Assembly: GCA_024699005.1 (NCBI GenBank)
Contig: JAILQN010000356.1
Location: forward strand, 1 to 11,451
DNA: 11,451 nucleotides
Direction of reading: 5' to 3'
Origin: Clostridia bacterium
Lineage (GTDB): Bacteria; Bacillota_A; Clostridia; Oscillospirales; Acutalibacteraceae
Part shown: positions 1-7,300 of the stretch, in pieces
Layout of the letters: each line of letters starts with the position of its first letter
Numbering within the stretch: the stretch's first letter is position 1
The notes under the pieces: generated by a model
Databases searched by the model: none
What the model was told of the DNA's origin: nothing
Seen by the model: the letters and a program-made list of their open reading frames with translations, nothing else
Made by a program: the position numbers and the translations under genes

Positions 1-1662
1 GGATATATCCGGATCATCCGTATTGTCATATGATATGAGTTCCGATATGTTCTCTTCGGTAATGAAGTATTTTGCGCCGCTGTCCGACAGCATGTATCCG
101 ATACGGTCTTCCGGATAATCCGGATCGATCGGTAAATATGAAGCGCCTGTTTTCAGTATGCCTGTCATCGCGGAGATCAGATAACTCTTTCTCGGAAGGC
201 AGAACGCGACCGTATCTCCGGGCAGTATCCCTCTTGCGATAAGTCCGTTGGCGATCCTGCAGGACTCCTCATTCAATTCCCGGTAAGTGACCGTCCTGTC
301 CGCCGCTGTTACGGCTTCTTTGTCCGGCGTCCTTCGTGATTGCTCTTCGATCAGTTCGTGTACGCACTTCTCCGGGATCGGCGCTGCTGGACCGGTGCTG
401 AATTCATTAAGGATTTTTCGCTGTTTATCTGTAAGAATATCGTACTGTGATATCCGTTTCTTCGGGGAATCTGCGATCTGCAGAATGAACTTATAAAACG
501 ACGCTTCAAAATTCCCGGCGTTTACGTCAGCGAAAACGTCGCGGGCATATCTTATGAGTATTTTCAAGCCATTGTTTTTGATCCGGAACAGGTGTATCTC
601 CAACGGAACGCTGCAGGTCCCGCTGTAAATGATCTGATGAGACACACCCTCAAAATCCGGTATTGGGCTGTAGTCCACAGCGACTTCAAAAAGCGGAGTG
701 TTCCGGTAAAGTCCGTTTCCGCAATCCTGTGAAATGCTGTACGCGGACAGTTTTTCATGACGCATAAGCGTCATCAGGCTGTCTGATATCTGTTCGGCAA
801 GTCTCAGAAAAGATCTGTCGTCAACAGACAGCATCAGCGGAACTACGTGCATAAAAAGACCGAACGTATTCAGATCGTTTTGTGTGACACGGTTTAAAAG
901 CGCTATACCCAGATTGAACTTGTCCGCATCAAACTGTCTTGAAAGAAACGCCGCTGTTGCGGAGTACCAGAAAACAGATTCCGGGAACTCATGATCCTTA
1001 CAGATCAACGCCGCTTTTTCACATATATGTTCCGGAACGGTGAACCATCTTGAGAAAGTATCGAAAACTGTCTGATCCTGTGTCCTGAACAAACGTTCAT
1101 TATCGCGGTTTTCGCTGATCATTTTGTTCCAGAACGAGATATCTTTCCGGTATCTGTCTGTGTTTTTATATTTTAATTCATCCTCGATATGGTTCTTTAT
1201 GGATGATTCCGGCGAGGGTTTACCTTTAAGTATTTCTGAAATGCCTTTGATAAAAAGAATACCGGAATAGCCGTCTACCAATGCATGATGAATGGTGCAG
1301 ATTGCCCCGATTTTTTTTTCAAAACGGACAACGTTTGCTCTGAACAGTTCACCGTCGGTCGTTAAAGGCCGGTTTGCCTCATTTTGTGCAAAAACAAGAA
1401 CGTCTTTATAAGAGCCGCACTCCGTTACCGGAATGTCCATGGACGTGAACGGAGAAATGTCGATCTTTGTCCCGGTGCTTCTGTTGACAAAACCGATTCC
1501 GAATGAATCGTTGTTTTTTATATAAGTGCGGATCGCGTCTGCAACGTCTTCTTCGGAATAATCATCGTCAAATACCAGCACGAGACTCTGCTGCCATACA
1601 GACGAGTCTCGTGTTAAGCTGTCGGATGAGAACATCTTCATCGAATCCGGTATGTCAAACAA
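1..1662 (-). CDS. Nonribosomal peptide synthetase, N-terminal condensation and adenylation domains (3' end outside window)
   Basis: The visible 554 residues form the first C-A part of an NRPS assembly line, a cytosolic multidomain enzyme. The condensation domain covers about residues 20-400 and carries the intact HHxxxDG motif (HHALVDG, H125-G131); the second His is the expected catalytic residue. NTFGLFMHVVPL (265-276) matches the conserved region that is usually GxFVNTLPLR. The adenylation domain begins near residue 430, with core A1 as VTYREL and core A2 as LKTGASYLPIDPDYPEDRI. The window ends before the ATP-binding A3 motif and the specificity pocket, so the amino acid cannot be predicted. 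A condensation domain at the very N-terminus, directly after genes for an acyl ligase and a carrier protein, suggests it N-acylates the first amino acid. The start is taken as TTG at 1662 because a strong Shine-Dalgarno lies just upstream; GTG at 1671 or ATG at 1641 are alternatives. Family assignment is firm, the lipo-initiation role is inference. Confidence 0.93.
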   Translation of the reverse strand, partial: MFDIPDSMKMFSSDSLTRDSSVWQQSLVLVFDDDYSEEDVADAIRTYIKNNDSFGIGFVNRSTGTKIDISPFTSMDIPVTECGSYKDVLVFAQNEANRPLTTDGELFRANVVRFEKKIGAICTIHHALVDGYSGILFIKGISEILKGKPSPESSIKNHIEDELKYKNTDRYRKDISFWNKMISENRDNERLFRTQDQTVFDTFSRWFTVPEHICEKAALICKDHEFPESVFWYSATAAFLSRQFDADKFNLGIALLNRVTQNDLNTFGLFMHVVPLMLSVDDRSFLRLAEQISDSLMTLMRHEKLSAYSISQDCGNGLYRNTPLFEVAVDYSPIPDFEGVSHQIIYSGTCSVPLEIHLFRIKNNGLKILIRYARDVFADVNAGNFEASFYKFILQIADSPKKRISQYDILTDKQRKILNEFSTGPAAPIPEKCVHELIEEQSRRTPDKEAVTAADRTVTYRELNEESCRIANGLIARGILPGDTVAFCLPRKSYLISAMTGILKTGASYLPIDPDYPEDRIGYMLSDSGAKYFITEENISELISYDNTDDPDIS

Positions 1663-1667
1663 TGTAT

Positions 1668-1674
1668 TCACCTC
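1668..1674 (-). promoter_or_regulatory. Ribosome binding site that sets the NRPS start
   Basis: On the minus strand GAGGTGA matches the anti-Shine-Dalgarno end of 16S rRNA over seven bases. It lies five bases before TTG (1662-1660), with eight bases between GAGG and the start, which is ideal spacing. The in-frame GTG at 1671 is inside this site, so it is probably part of the signal and not the start codon. This is why the unusual TTG start was chosen. Confidence 0.6.
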
Positions 1675-1698
1675 GGAAACGTATGGTACGGTTACTGT

Positions 1699-1929
1699 TT
1701 ATTGCTGTCTGCGCTTTTCCAAAAAATCTGCGATATCTTTCACGGTTTTAAAAGACGTTAGCTGTTTGTTGGATATTTCAATATCGAAATGATCCTCGAT
1801 CGCGCAGATCAGATTGATCATTCCTATGGACGTGAGTCCGGGTATGTTGTTGATTTTATCTTTCGGCGACAGAGTATAATCGTGAACGCCCAGCGTGTCT
1901 TCATATATTTCCTGCAGTTCCTCAAGCAT
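1699..1929 (-). CDS. Free-standing acyl/peptidyl carrier protein
   Basis: A 76-residue protein with the length and helical pattern of a stand-alone carrier protein. The phosphopantetheine attachment site is read as GLTSIGMINLI with Ser34 as the modified residue; the usual Asp before this Ser is replaced by Thr. The third helix region TVKDIADFLEKR is typical of the family. Its ATG overlaps the ligase TGA by eight bases (1922-1929), and AAGGAG at 1943-1938 sits eight bases before the start, so translation is probably coupled to the ligase. The TAA stop (1701-1699) is in the same frame as the NRPS that follows. The likely role is to accept the activated acid from the ligase and offer it to the NRPS condensation domain; which acid is unknown. 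A role in ordinary fatty acid synthesis is unlikely given the neighbours. Confidence 0.88.
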   Translation of the reverse strand: MLEELQEIYEDTLGVHDYTLSPKDKINNIPGLTSIGMINLICAIEDHFDIEISNKQLTSFKTVKDIADFLEKRRQQ

Positions 1930-3616
1930 TTTTGTTTCTCCTTGTTTTCGCGTTTGCGTCCGTTTCCATTTTTGTGTAATCGATTTTGCCCATCTTTGTT
2001 AACGGAAATTCCCGCATAAATACGATTTTTGTAGGTACGGCATATGCGGACAACCGTTCAGTGCATGCTTTCAAGACGTCGGCGCGAAGCTTATTCTCAT
2101 CCGCTCCTTCAGCAGGTATCACAAATGCCGCCACCTGCTGACCGGAAAGCCGGTTTTTAAGTCCTATCACACAGGAGTTCTTTACTCCCGCCGTATCGTT
2201 GATGACACGTTCGACCTGAGAGGGCGAAACGTTGTAACCGTTCGTGATGATGAGCCGTTTCAGCCTCTGAACGAAATAAACGTATCCCTCTTCGTCCATC
2301 GTGCATAAGTCGCCGGTAAATAACCAGATGTTTCCGTCGTTTGATTTTTTAAGGACTTTTTCGGTTTCCTCCGGCGCGTTCAGATATTTCAGCATGACCG
2401 AAGGACCGTTGATTATCAGTTCTCCCGTTTCCCCGAAGGGCAGATCCTCAAACGTGCCGGGTCTGACTATTCTGCACTTTGTTTCTCCGAGAGGCAATCC
2501 GATACTTCCGGTTTTGACTTTGTCGACAGGATTTAAAATACAGGCGGTTACCGTTTCGGTCAGTCCGTATCCTTCGCGTACTTTCTCCCTGCAGTTATGG
2601 TCTTTCAGAAAAGAGTTGACTCTTTCCTGTAAGACTACCGGCGTGGAATCCGCTCCGCAGAAAATCCCCTTCAGATAAGAAAGATCCTTTCCGTCAAATG
2701 CGTCCGATCTCAGAAATGATTCCAGCATTGACGGGACGATCGCGAGCATATTGATCTTTTCTTTCAGCAGGGTTTTGACGTATGAGTCAAGATCGAACTT
2801 CGGCACCAGAACGCATTGCGCGCCGTTGCATAAAAGGGAGTGGAGTCCTACGCCCAGACCGAAACCGTGAAACAACGGCATCGCGGACAGAAACTTCAAT
2901 CCCGGTCCGAGACGGTACCCCGCAAAATCCGCGACCTGGATGCTGAGCGAATTGAGATTGTAATCGGAAAGGCAGATGCCCTTGGGATAACCGGTCGAAC
3001 CTCCGGAATACAGAATTATGGAAGTGCGGTTTTTTATAAAATTCACCGTTGGCAGAACTGCCGGTTTCCCTTGCCGCAGCAGGTCTTTAAGATACAGAGC
3101 CCCGTAAACTTTCGGTTTCACTTTTTTTTCTTTGATCGTTTTTACGGTATAAGCGATCCTGACGGACGGCGACATTTTATCAATGATTTTTGTGTATATG
3201 ATTGAGGCTCTTATCCCGGATTGTTCGATTGCTTTGGAGACGACCGGGACGAAACTGTTCAGCGTGACGATAAAACGGCTTTTCGCCTGTTCCATATAAT
3301 AGCTTATTTCTTCTGCGGAAGAAAGCGTGTGGATCATGTTTGCGACCGCGCCAAGACGGCTGATTGCATAAAACACACTTACGGCCTGAGGGCAGTTCGG
3401 TAGCATGAAAGTCACAGCGTCATCGGCGCAGATACCTGCGGCGGATAAAGCGCGCGCCGTATCTTCCACGTCTTTGATCAGTTTTTTATAGGAAGTCCTT
3501 TTGCCGAAAAAACTTACAGCCGGTGCATCCGGATTTCTTTTTGCCGAATCATTCAGCGCTCCGAATGCTGTCGTTTCTGCATTCTGAAAGCTCTGGCGTA
3601 TTATTCTGTCGCTCAT
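1922..3616 (-). CDS. Acyl-AMP/acyl-CoA ligase (ANL superfamily)
   Basis: A 564-residue ATP-dependent adenylate-forming enzyme, about the normal length for class I acyl-CoA synthetases. The P-loop-like A3 motif is YSGGSTGYPKG (203-213), A5 is GYGLTE (349-354), A7 is TGD (434-436), the hinge region is RLKRLIITNGYNVSP (451-465), and the C-terminal catalytic lysine is K544 in PLTKMGK. All key residues are present. MPLFHGFGLG (246-255) looks like a fatty-acid-type ligase and not an NRPS adenylation domain. It should activate a carboxylic acid as acyl-AMP and pass it to CoA or directly to the 4'-phosphopantetheine arm of the carrier protein encoded next. The start ATG at 3616 is preceded by AGGAG ten bases upstream. 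It is the first gene of the operon, followed by an overlapping carrier gene and an NRPS. Substrate chain length cannot be read from sequence alone. Confidence 0.92.
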   Translation of the reverse strand: MSDRIIRQSFQNAETTAFGALNDSAKRNPDAPAVSFFGKRTSYKKLIKDVEDTARALSAAGICADDAVTFMLPNCPQAVSVFYAISRLGAVANMIHTLSSAEEISYYMEQAKSRFIVTLNSFVPVVSKAIEQSGIRASIIYTKIIDKMSPSVRIAYTVKTIKEKKVKPKVYGALYLKDLLRQGKPAVLPTVNFIKNRTSIILYSGGSTGYPKGICLSDYNLNSLSIQVADFAGYRLGPGLKFLSAMPLFHGFGLGVGLHSLLCNGAQCVLVPKFDLDSYVKTLLKEKINMLAIVPSMLESFLRSDAFDGKDLSYLKGIFCGADSTPVVLQERVNSFLKDHNCREKVREGYGLTETVTACILNPVDKVKTGSIGLPLGETKCRIVRPGTFEDLPFGETGELIINGPSVMLKYLNAPEETEKVLKKSNDGNIWLFTGDLCTMDEEGYVYFVQRLKRLIITNGYNVSPSQVERVINDTAGVKNSCVIGLKNRLSGQQVAAFVIPAEGADENKLRADVLKACTERLSAYAVPTKIVFMREFPLTKMGKIDYTKMETDANAKTRRNKNA

Positions 3617-3646
3617 TTTTTAATATCTCCTGTTAATAAACCGCAG

Positions 3647-3676
3647 TATAATTATATTTCCGATAATTATAATTAT
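3647..3676. repeat. Two AT-rich palindromes in the NRPS operon leader
   Basis: TATAATTATA (3647-3656) and ATAATTATAATTAT (3663-3676) are each perfect palindromes, separated by six bases. They lie between the predicted minus-strand promoter and the ligase ribosome binding site, a position where a repressor could act. AT-rich sequence makes short palindromes common by chance, so an operator role is only a possibility. Confidence 0.3.
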
Positions 3677-3706
3677 GATATTAAGAATAATATATTTGAT
3701 TATATT

Positions 3707-3735
3707 ATTTTAACCAATAAAGGAATGAAAGTCAA
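3707..3735 (-). promoter_or_regulatory. Predicted sigma-A promoter of the NRPS operon
   Basis: On the minus strand the -35 is TTGACT (3735-3730) and the -10 is TAAAAT (3712-3707), each five of six to consensus, with exactly 17 bases between. Transcription would start near 3700, giving a leader of about 85 bases before the ligase ATG. There is no competing promoter of equal quality closer to the gene. Confidence 0.65.
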
Positions 3736-3775
3736 ATTATTTTTGATCATCCGCAGTTCATCCCGGATTTCCGTA

Positions 3776-3804
3776 TTGAAAAACGTATTTTTCCGATATA
3801 AAAT
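3776..3804 (+). promoter_or_regulatory. Predicted plus-strand promoter of the hairpin element
   Basis: TTGAAA (3776-3781), 17 bases, then TAAAAT (3799-3804): five of six matches in each hexamer with ideal spacing. The hexamers are the same as those in the promoter of the giant gene further right. Transcription would begin near 3811, just before the hairpin cluster. The setting is AT-rich, so a chance match is possible. Confidence 0.4.
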
Positions 3805-3810
3805 TCAACG

Positions 3811-3910
3811 TATTGTCATAGTGTTATATGGATCAGCCGCCTGCGAGGCTGATACGCGCGCTGCCGAAGGCGCGGGAGAGCGTGGTTTTCAGCCTCCCTG
3901 TGCTTTTTTA
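3811..3910 (+). ncRNA. Candidate small structured RNA or leader with competing hairpins
   Basis: This GC-rich block stands out in AT-rich intergenic DNA. ATCAGCC (3832-3838) can pair with GGCTGAT (3847-3853) to form a seven-base-pair hairpin. The same 3' arm can instead pair further on: GAGGCTGA (3845-3852) with TCAGCCTC (3889-3896). That long stem encloses two four-base-pair stems, ACGC/GCGT (3854-3857 with 3880-3883) and GCGC/GCGC (3858-3861 with 3870-3873). The two folds are mutually exclusive, as in attenuators. A third option, GGGAG/CTCCC (3874-3878 with 3894-3898), leads to a six-T run at 3904-3909. With the promoter-like sequence just upstream this could be a transcript of about 100 bases. 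I recognise no known RNA family. It could also be a decayed interspersed repeat. Confidence 0.35.
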
Positions 3911-3915
3911 TGATT

Positions 3916-3959
3916 TGATCTGTCAGGAGATCAGCGTTCTGTTTCGGTTCGGGCTGACA
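3916..3959. other. Further inverted repeats of unknown role
   Basis: TGATC (3916-3920) pairs with GATCA (3929-3933) around an eight-base loop. Overlapping it, TGTCAG (3921-3926) can pair with CTGACA (3954-3959). Again the two pairings exclude one another. They follow directly after the T-run that ends the preceding element and may belong to the same structured region. Confidence 0.3.
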
Positions 3960-4097
3960 ATTGCGCTTTGTGCGTAAAAATCCGATACACATTCCCATTT
4001 TTGTCTGTAAATTTATTATACCTGCGGAAGGACCTTCCAAATTTCAGTCCTGTTTTTTGTGCAAATGGGATAATATTGTCGAACTTTTAATTTGTTA

Positions 4098-4126
4098 TTG
4101 AAATTTCGTTTACAGTATGTTAAAAT
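4098..4126 (+). promoter_or_regulatory. Predicted sigma-A promoter of the giant secreted-protein gene
   Basis: TTGAAA (4098-4103) and TAAAAT (4121-4126) are separated by 17 bases and each matches consensus at five of six positions. TG one base before the -10 (4118-4119) makes it an extended -10 promoter. Transcription would start near 4133, leaving a leader of about 75 bases. Confidence 0.65.
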
Positions 4127-4192
4127 CTTACCGATAAAGTATGTACAGGTGGGAAAGTCTGTCTGTGCGTCGTAATAATCGTAATACATCTT

Positions 4193-4200
4193 AAAGGAGA
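4193..4200 (+). promoter_or_regulatory. Ribosome binding site of the giant gene
   Basis: AAAGGAGA with AGGAG at 4195-4199 lies eight bases before ATG at 4208. This strong, well-spaced site, together with the signal peptide that begins at this ATG, fixes the start of the large reading frame. Confidence 0.85.
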
Positions 4201-4207
4201 GATTTTG

Positions 4208-4330
4208 ATGAAAATCGTCAAAAAATCACTCAGCATGCTGTTGACATTCCTGTTGATTTTCTCCAGCATTGCTGTAGGCTTTTCCGACATTTCGCCGTTC
4301 AGCTTCGCAACGCTCAAGGCTGATGCCGCG
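4208..4330 (+). other. Signal peptide of the giant protein
   Basis: Residues 1-41: lysines at positions 2, 5 and 6, a hydrophobic core at about 8-25 (LSMLLTFLLIFSSIAVGF), then a polar stretch ending in KADAA. Cleavage after residue 40 or 41 fits the A-x-A rule for signal peptidase I. There is no lipobox cysteine, so it is not a lipoprotein. Confidence 0.88.
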
Positions 4331-7300
4331 TCGAGTTATTCGGCGCAGCAGGTCAGGGATCTTGTGGATGCCGCGGCAGGTGCTATCAGCGGCACCAACG
4401 CCTCTAATAACAATTTTGATTATTCAGGGGACGACGGCACGGTTCTTGCCGCCGCCGAAGCGGCGTATGATTACGCTGTAAACGGGCTGAGGAACGCATC
4501 ATCCACTACGAGTGTCCCCAACGCCTCAAATACGCTTGCTTCCGGCGTTGCGAATACCGGTGCAAATTCCGCTGCTGTCACGAAGCTGCTGAATCCCGCC
4601 GGCACGGAAATAAAGGATTTTGACAGCAGATTGTCCACTCCTGTTTCCAACAGCGACACAGAGGACTCAAACTGGTTCAATAATCAGAACAATTATCCTG
4701 CGTTGTCCGCGGCGACAAAGACCACGAAGGTCACGCTCAGCGTTAACGATTATCTTGTCAAGCAGTTCGCGAACGTCAGCGCGATCCCCGCGAGCTTTGA
4801 CACCGTATATACCTATACTTTCGTTAACTCTGTCGGTAATCGAAAAACCGGTGGGCAGACAAACAGCTGGGACGTAAACCACGGCGACAGCTGCAATGCG
4901 GACTGGCATACTCACTATTCCTTCTCCGGTACTCTTGAGTCATGGCATTATCTCACCTCCGTTTCAAGATCTTCGTCGACTCCGAATACCACAGCGAAGA
5001 GCGATCTGACCGCTTACGTCACTTACTTCACAAGCACCGTCTACGACGATCTTACAAGTACCGTGCCTGAGCTGATGGCGAATTACACCGCCGATGAGCT
5101 GTCCTCTATGTATGACGATGCTCAGGCGAAGATCACCGCCATCAATAACGGCGGATATGACACCGACGTGCTGAACCACTTCCTGCATGCGGAGAAGGAG
5201 GACGTCACTGCCGGCGCCGGCGGATCCATCGAAACCTATCTCTCCAACCTTACCACAGCCAAAAACTACATGGTCGCGTACGTTGCGGCTCAGCAGCTGA
5301 ATCCTTACGTCAGCCAGGGCAACGGCAACGGCTACAACAATGAAGACCTTGACGCGATGGAGTCCCTGTATACTCACCTGACAGAACAGGCGGGCATTTA
5401 TGCGGGTTGCGGCACGGAAGCCATCGACTTCGTACGCAATAATTTCGATGGCTACTCCGGTCTGACTCTTGCGGCTGTCAACGGCTATAACGCTCAGCTG
5501 TTGCACGACATCAACATCATATACCTCAAAGCCATCCGTCAGAACATGGTCGATCTTATCGCCGAGGTCCAGACGGGCAAGGGCTATGAGGTCATGAACG
5601 CGGAGCTCCTGAGAGACCCGGCGGATGATACGATCTCTGACGAGGATATCGTGGATCTTGCCACAAGAGCTTCCGCGCTTATGACATCTGCTTCGACGTA
5701 CCCTGTTGAGCATCAGAATGAGGTCCTGGGCGTTCCTGTTCAATGGAATGACACCACAACCGCTCTTTTCTGGACACTGGAGCTCGACCCCGGCGAATCC
5801 ACCGCAATAACCGCCCTTGAGGATTACGAGGGCAAGACCGTCGCTCAGGCGATACAGATGTTCTATGACGCTGCGGTTTATATGCAGAACGTCCGTGAGA
5901 TCGAAGTGGACGCTGATCCCTATTATCAGTATTTTGCGTCCAAGGTGCTTTCAAGCGTCACCACCATGTCCGATTCTGCGGCTATCGCGGCTTATGACGA
6001 AGCCAATCAGAAGCTTACCGAAATGAACGCTCAGATCGCGGCTACCATCGCGGCGGGCGAAGTTTCCGAGGCTGACATCAGAGAAATCTACTCCCTTTCC
6101 TATACCGGCACCGACGGCGTATACCACAAAGACGCTTACCTGCCGGACCTTGCCGCGGATTATATCAACAGGATCAAGACTCTCATCGTCAACCGCGTGA
6201 CAGAAAAGCTTGACGGCGTAGCCGACCTTATCGAGAACGTCGGCGGCACGATAAACAATCCTGTTGTCAACATCAATAACTTTGTCGGTCTTAAGACCGT
6301 AATCGACCGTCTCAACGAGACCAATGTCGTTATCACCTGCAGAAAAGAGGATAACAACTACATATTCAATATCGACGGCGGCGACGATACTAACGAGTCC
6401 GCCGCAAGAAGCGCTTTCAACCTCACAAATGCGGCGTACAGTTTCGCAAACTCCAAGGGCTGGCTCTCCGGCTCCGGCGCTCCTTCTCACAACGGAACTT
6501 CCTATCCGTCCATCTGGAGCAAGGTCACCGATATCTATATTGCGGTGCTTAAGTTCAAGGCCGCTCCCACCGGCGTTGAGTACAAGACCAAGGCGGACGC
6601 CAACGGCAACTACGCCGTACGCCTCGCCACGGACGACGACGTTGCGCGCCAGGTAGGGGAGGATTACTACGTAACAGAGGCGACCGTTGACGCCACCATC
6701 ACCAAACTGGATAAATTCATCACTTCCGACGACTTTGCCGATATCGCCCTGAACAACATGCTTAAGTTCAAGGACGGTTCAAAGGCGGACAATCTTTCCG
6801 ATTTCATCGAAAAAGCTCTCAATAACCTTCTGTTCACCAATGACATGATCAGCACCATAGTCGCTGCTCTGTACCCGATGGTTTGCGAGTTTATCAATTC
6901 TTTACTGTTTGACGATCCCGACACGCCTACGGTGAACGACGCGAAGCTTGTCAGCATGGTCGATCAGCTCGTTCCGCCTTCAAGCTGGTCAAGCTGGAAC
7001 GCCGCTCTTGATCTTGCGTCTCTGAATATAAACGTATACCAGGCAGACGTTTTCCTGGGCGGCGACCTGACCGTCAACAACGTGCGCGGTCTTGTGGATC
7101 TCGCTCTCGGCGGCAGGAACGGCACCACCGGCATCAGGACGCTTGCGGAGAATCTCGGACTTTATATCTTCCCGGTAAGCTTCAGAAGCCAGCTTCCCGA
7201 TACAGCGCAGTACAGCGCTTTAAGGTCCGCGCTGAACAGCGCCGGTATGGACTGGACCTGGTTCGATAAAGACGGCGACGGAAAGGTCGAAGTCAATGAG

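Larger units (their letters stand above)
3617..4207. other. Divergent intergenic region
   Basis: This 591-base stretch separates the minus-strand NRPS operon from the plus-strand giant gene and has no convincing protein gene. It holds, from left to right, the ligase ribosome binding site, two AT-rich palindromes, the operon promoter, the hairpin block with its own promoter-like sequence, a further set of inverted repeats, and the promoter and ribosome binding site of the giant gene. I see nothing definite between about 3960 and 4097. Confidence 0.8.

Noticed and set aside
2301..3403. Plus-strand frames opposite the ligase gene
   Set aside because: The minus-strand ligase has all ANL core motifs over the full length, so these are shadows.
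3874..3909. Strong intrinsic terminator at the hairpin block
   Set aside because: The only stem close to the T-run is five base pairs with a 15-base loop, and the longer stem ends seven bases before the Ts; it may terminate weakly but does not merit its own call.
3725..3913. Plus-strand frame of 62 residues in the intergenic region
   Set aside because: Its start overlaps the -35 of the predicted minus-strand promoter, the GGA is too close to the ATG to be a ribosome binding site, and it runs through the hairpin block.
3816..4040. Minus-strand frame of 74 residues in the intergenic region
   Set aside because: Arg/Pro-rich C-terminus is just the translation of GC-rich hairpins; no ribosome binding site and no recognisable family.
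4046..4074. Second promoter for the giant gene using GATAAT at 4069-4074
   Set aside because: No acceptable -35 hexamer lies 16-18 bases upstream; the TTGAAA/TAAAAT pair at 4098-4126 is far better.
4964..5743. Minus-strand frame of 259 residues opposite the giant gene
   Set aside because: It is a shadow frame caused by the codon bias of the plus-strand gene; it has no ribosome binding site or recognisable domain, and the plus-strand frame is open throughout with a signal peptide and strong start.
5951..6490. Minus-strand frame of 179 residues
   Set aside because: Shadow of the giant gene; no start signal and low-complexity Val/Asp composition typical of antisense frames.
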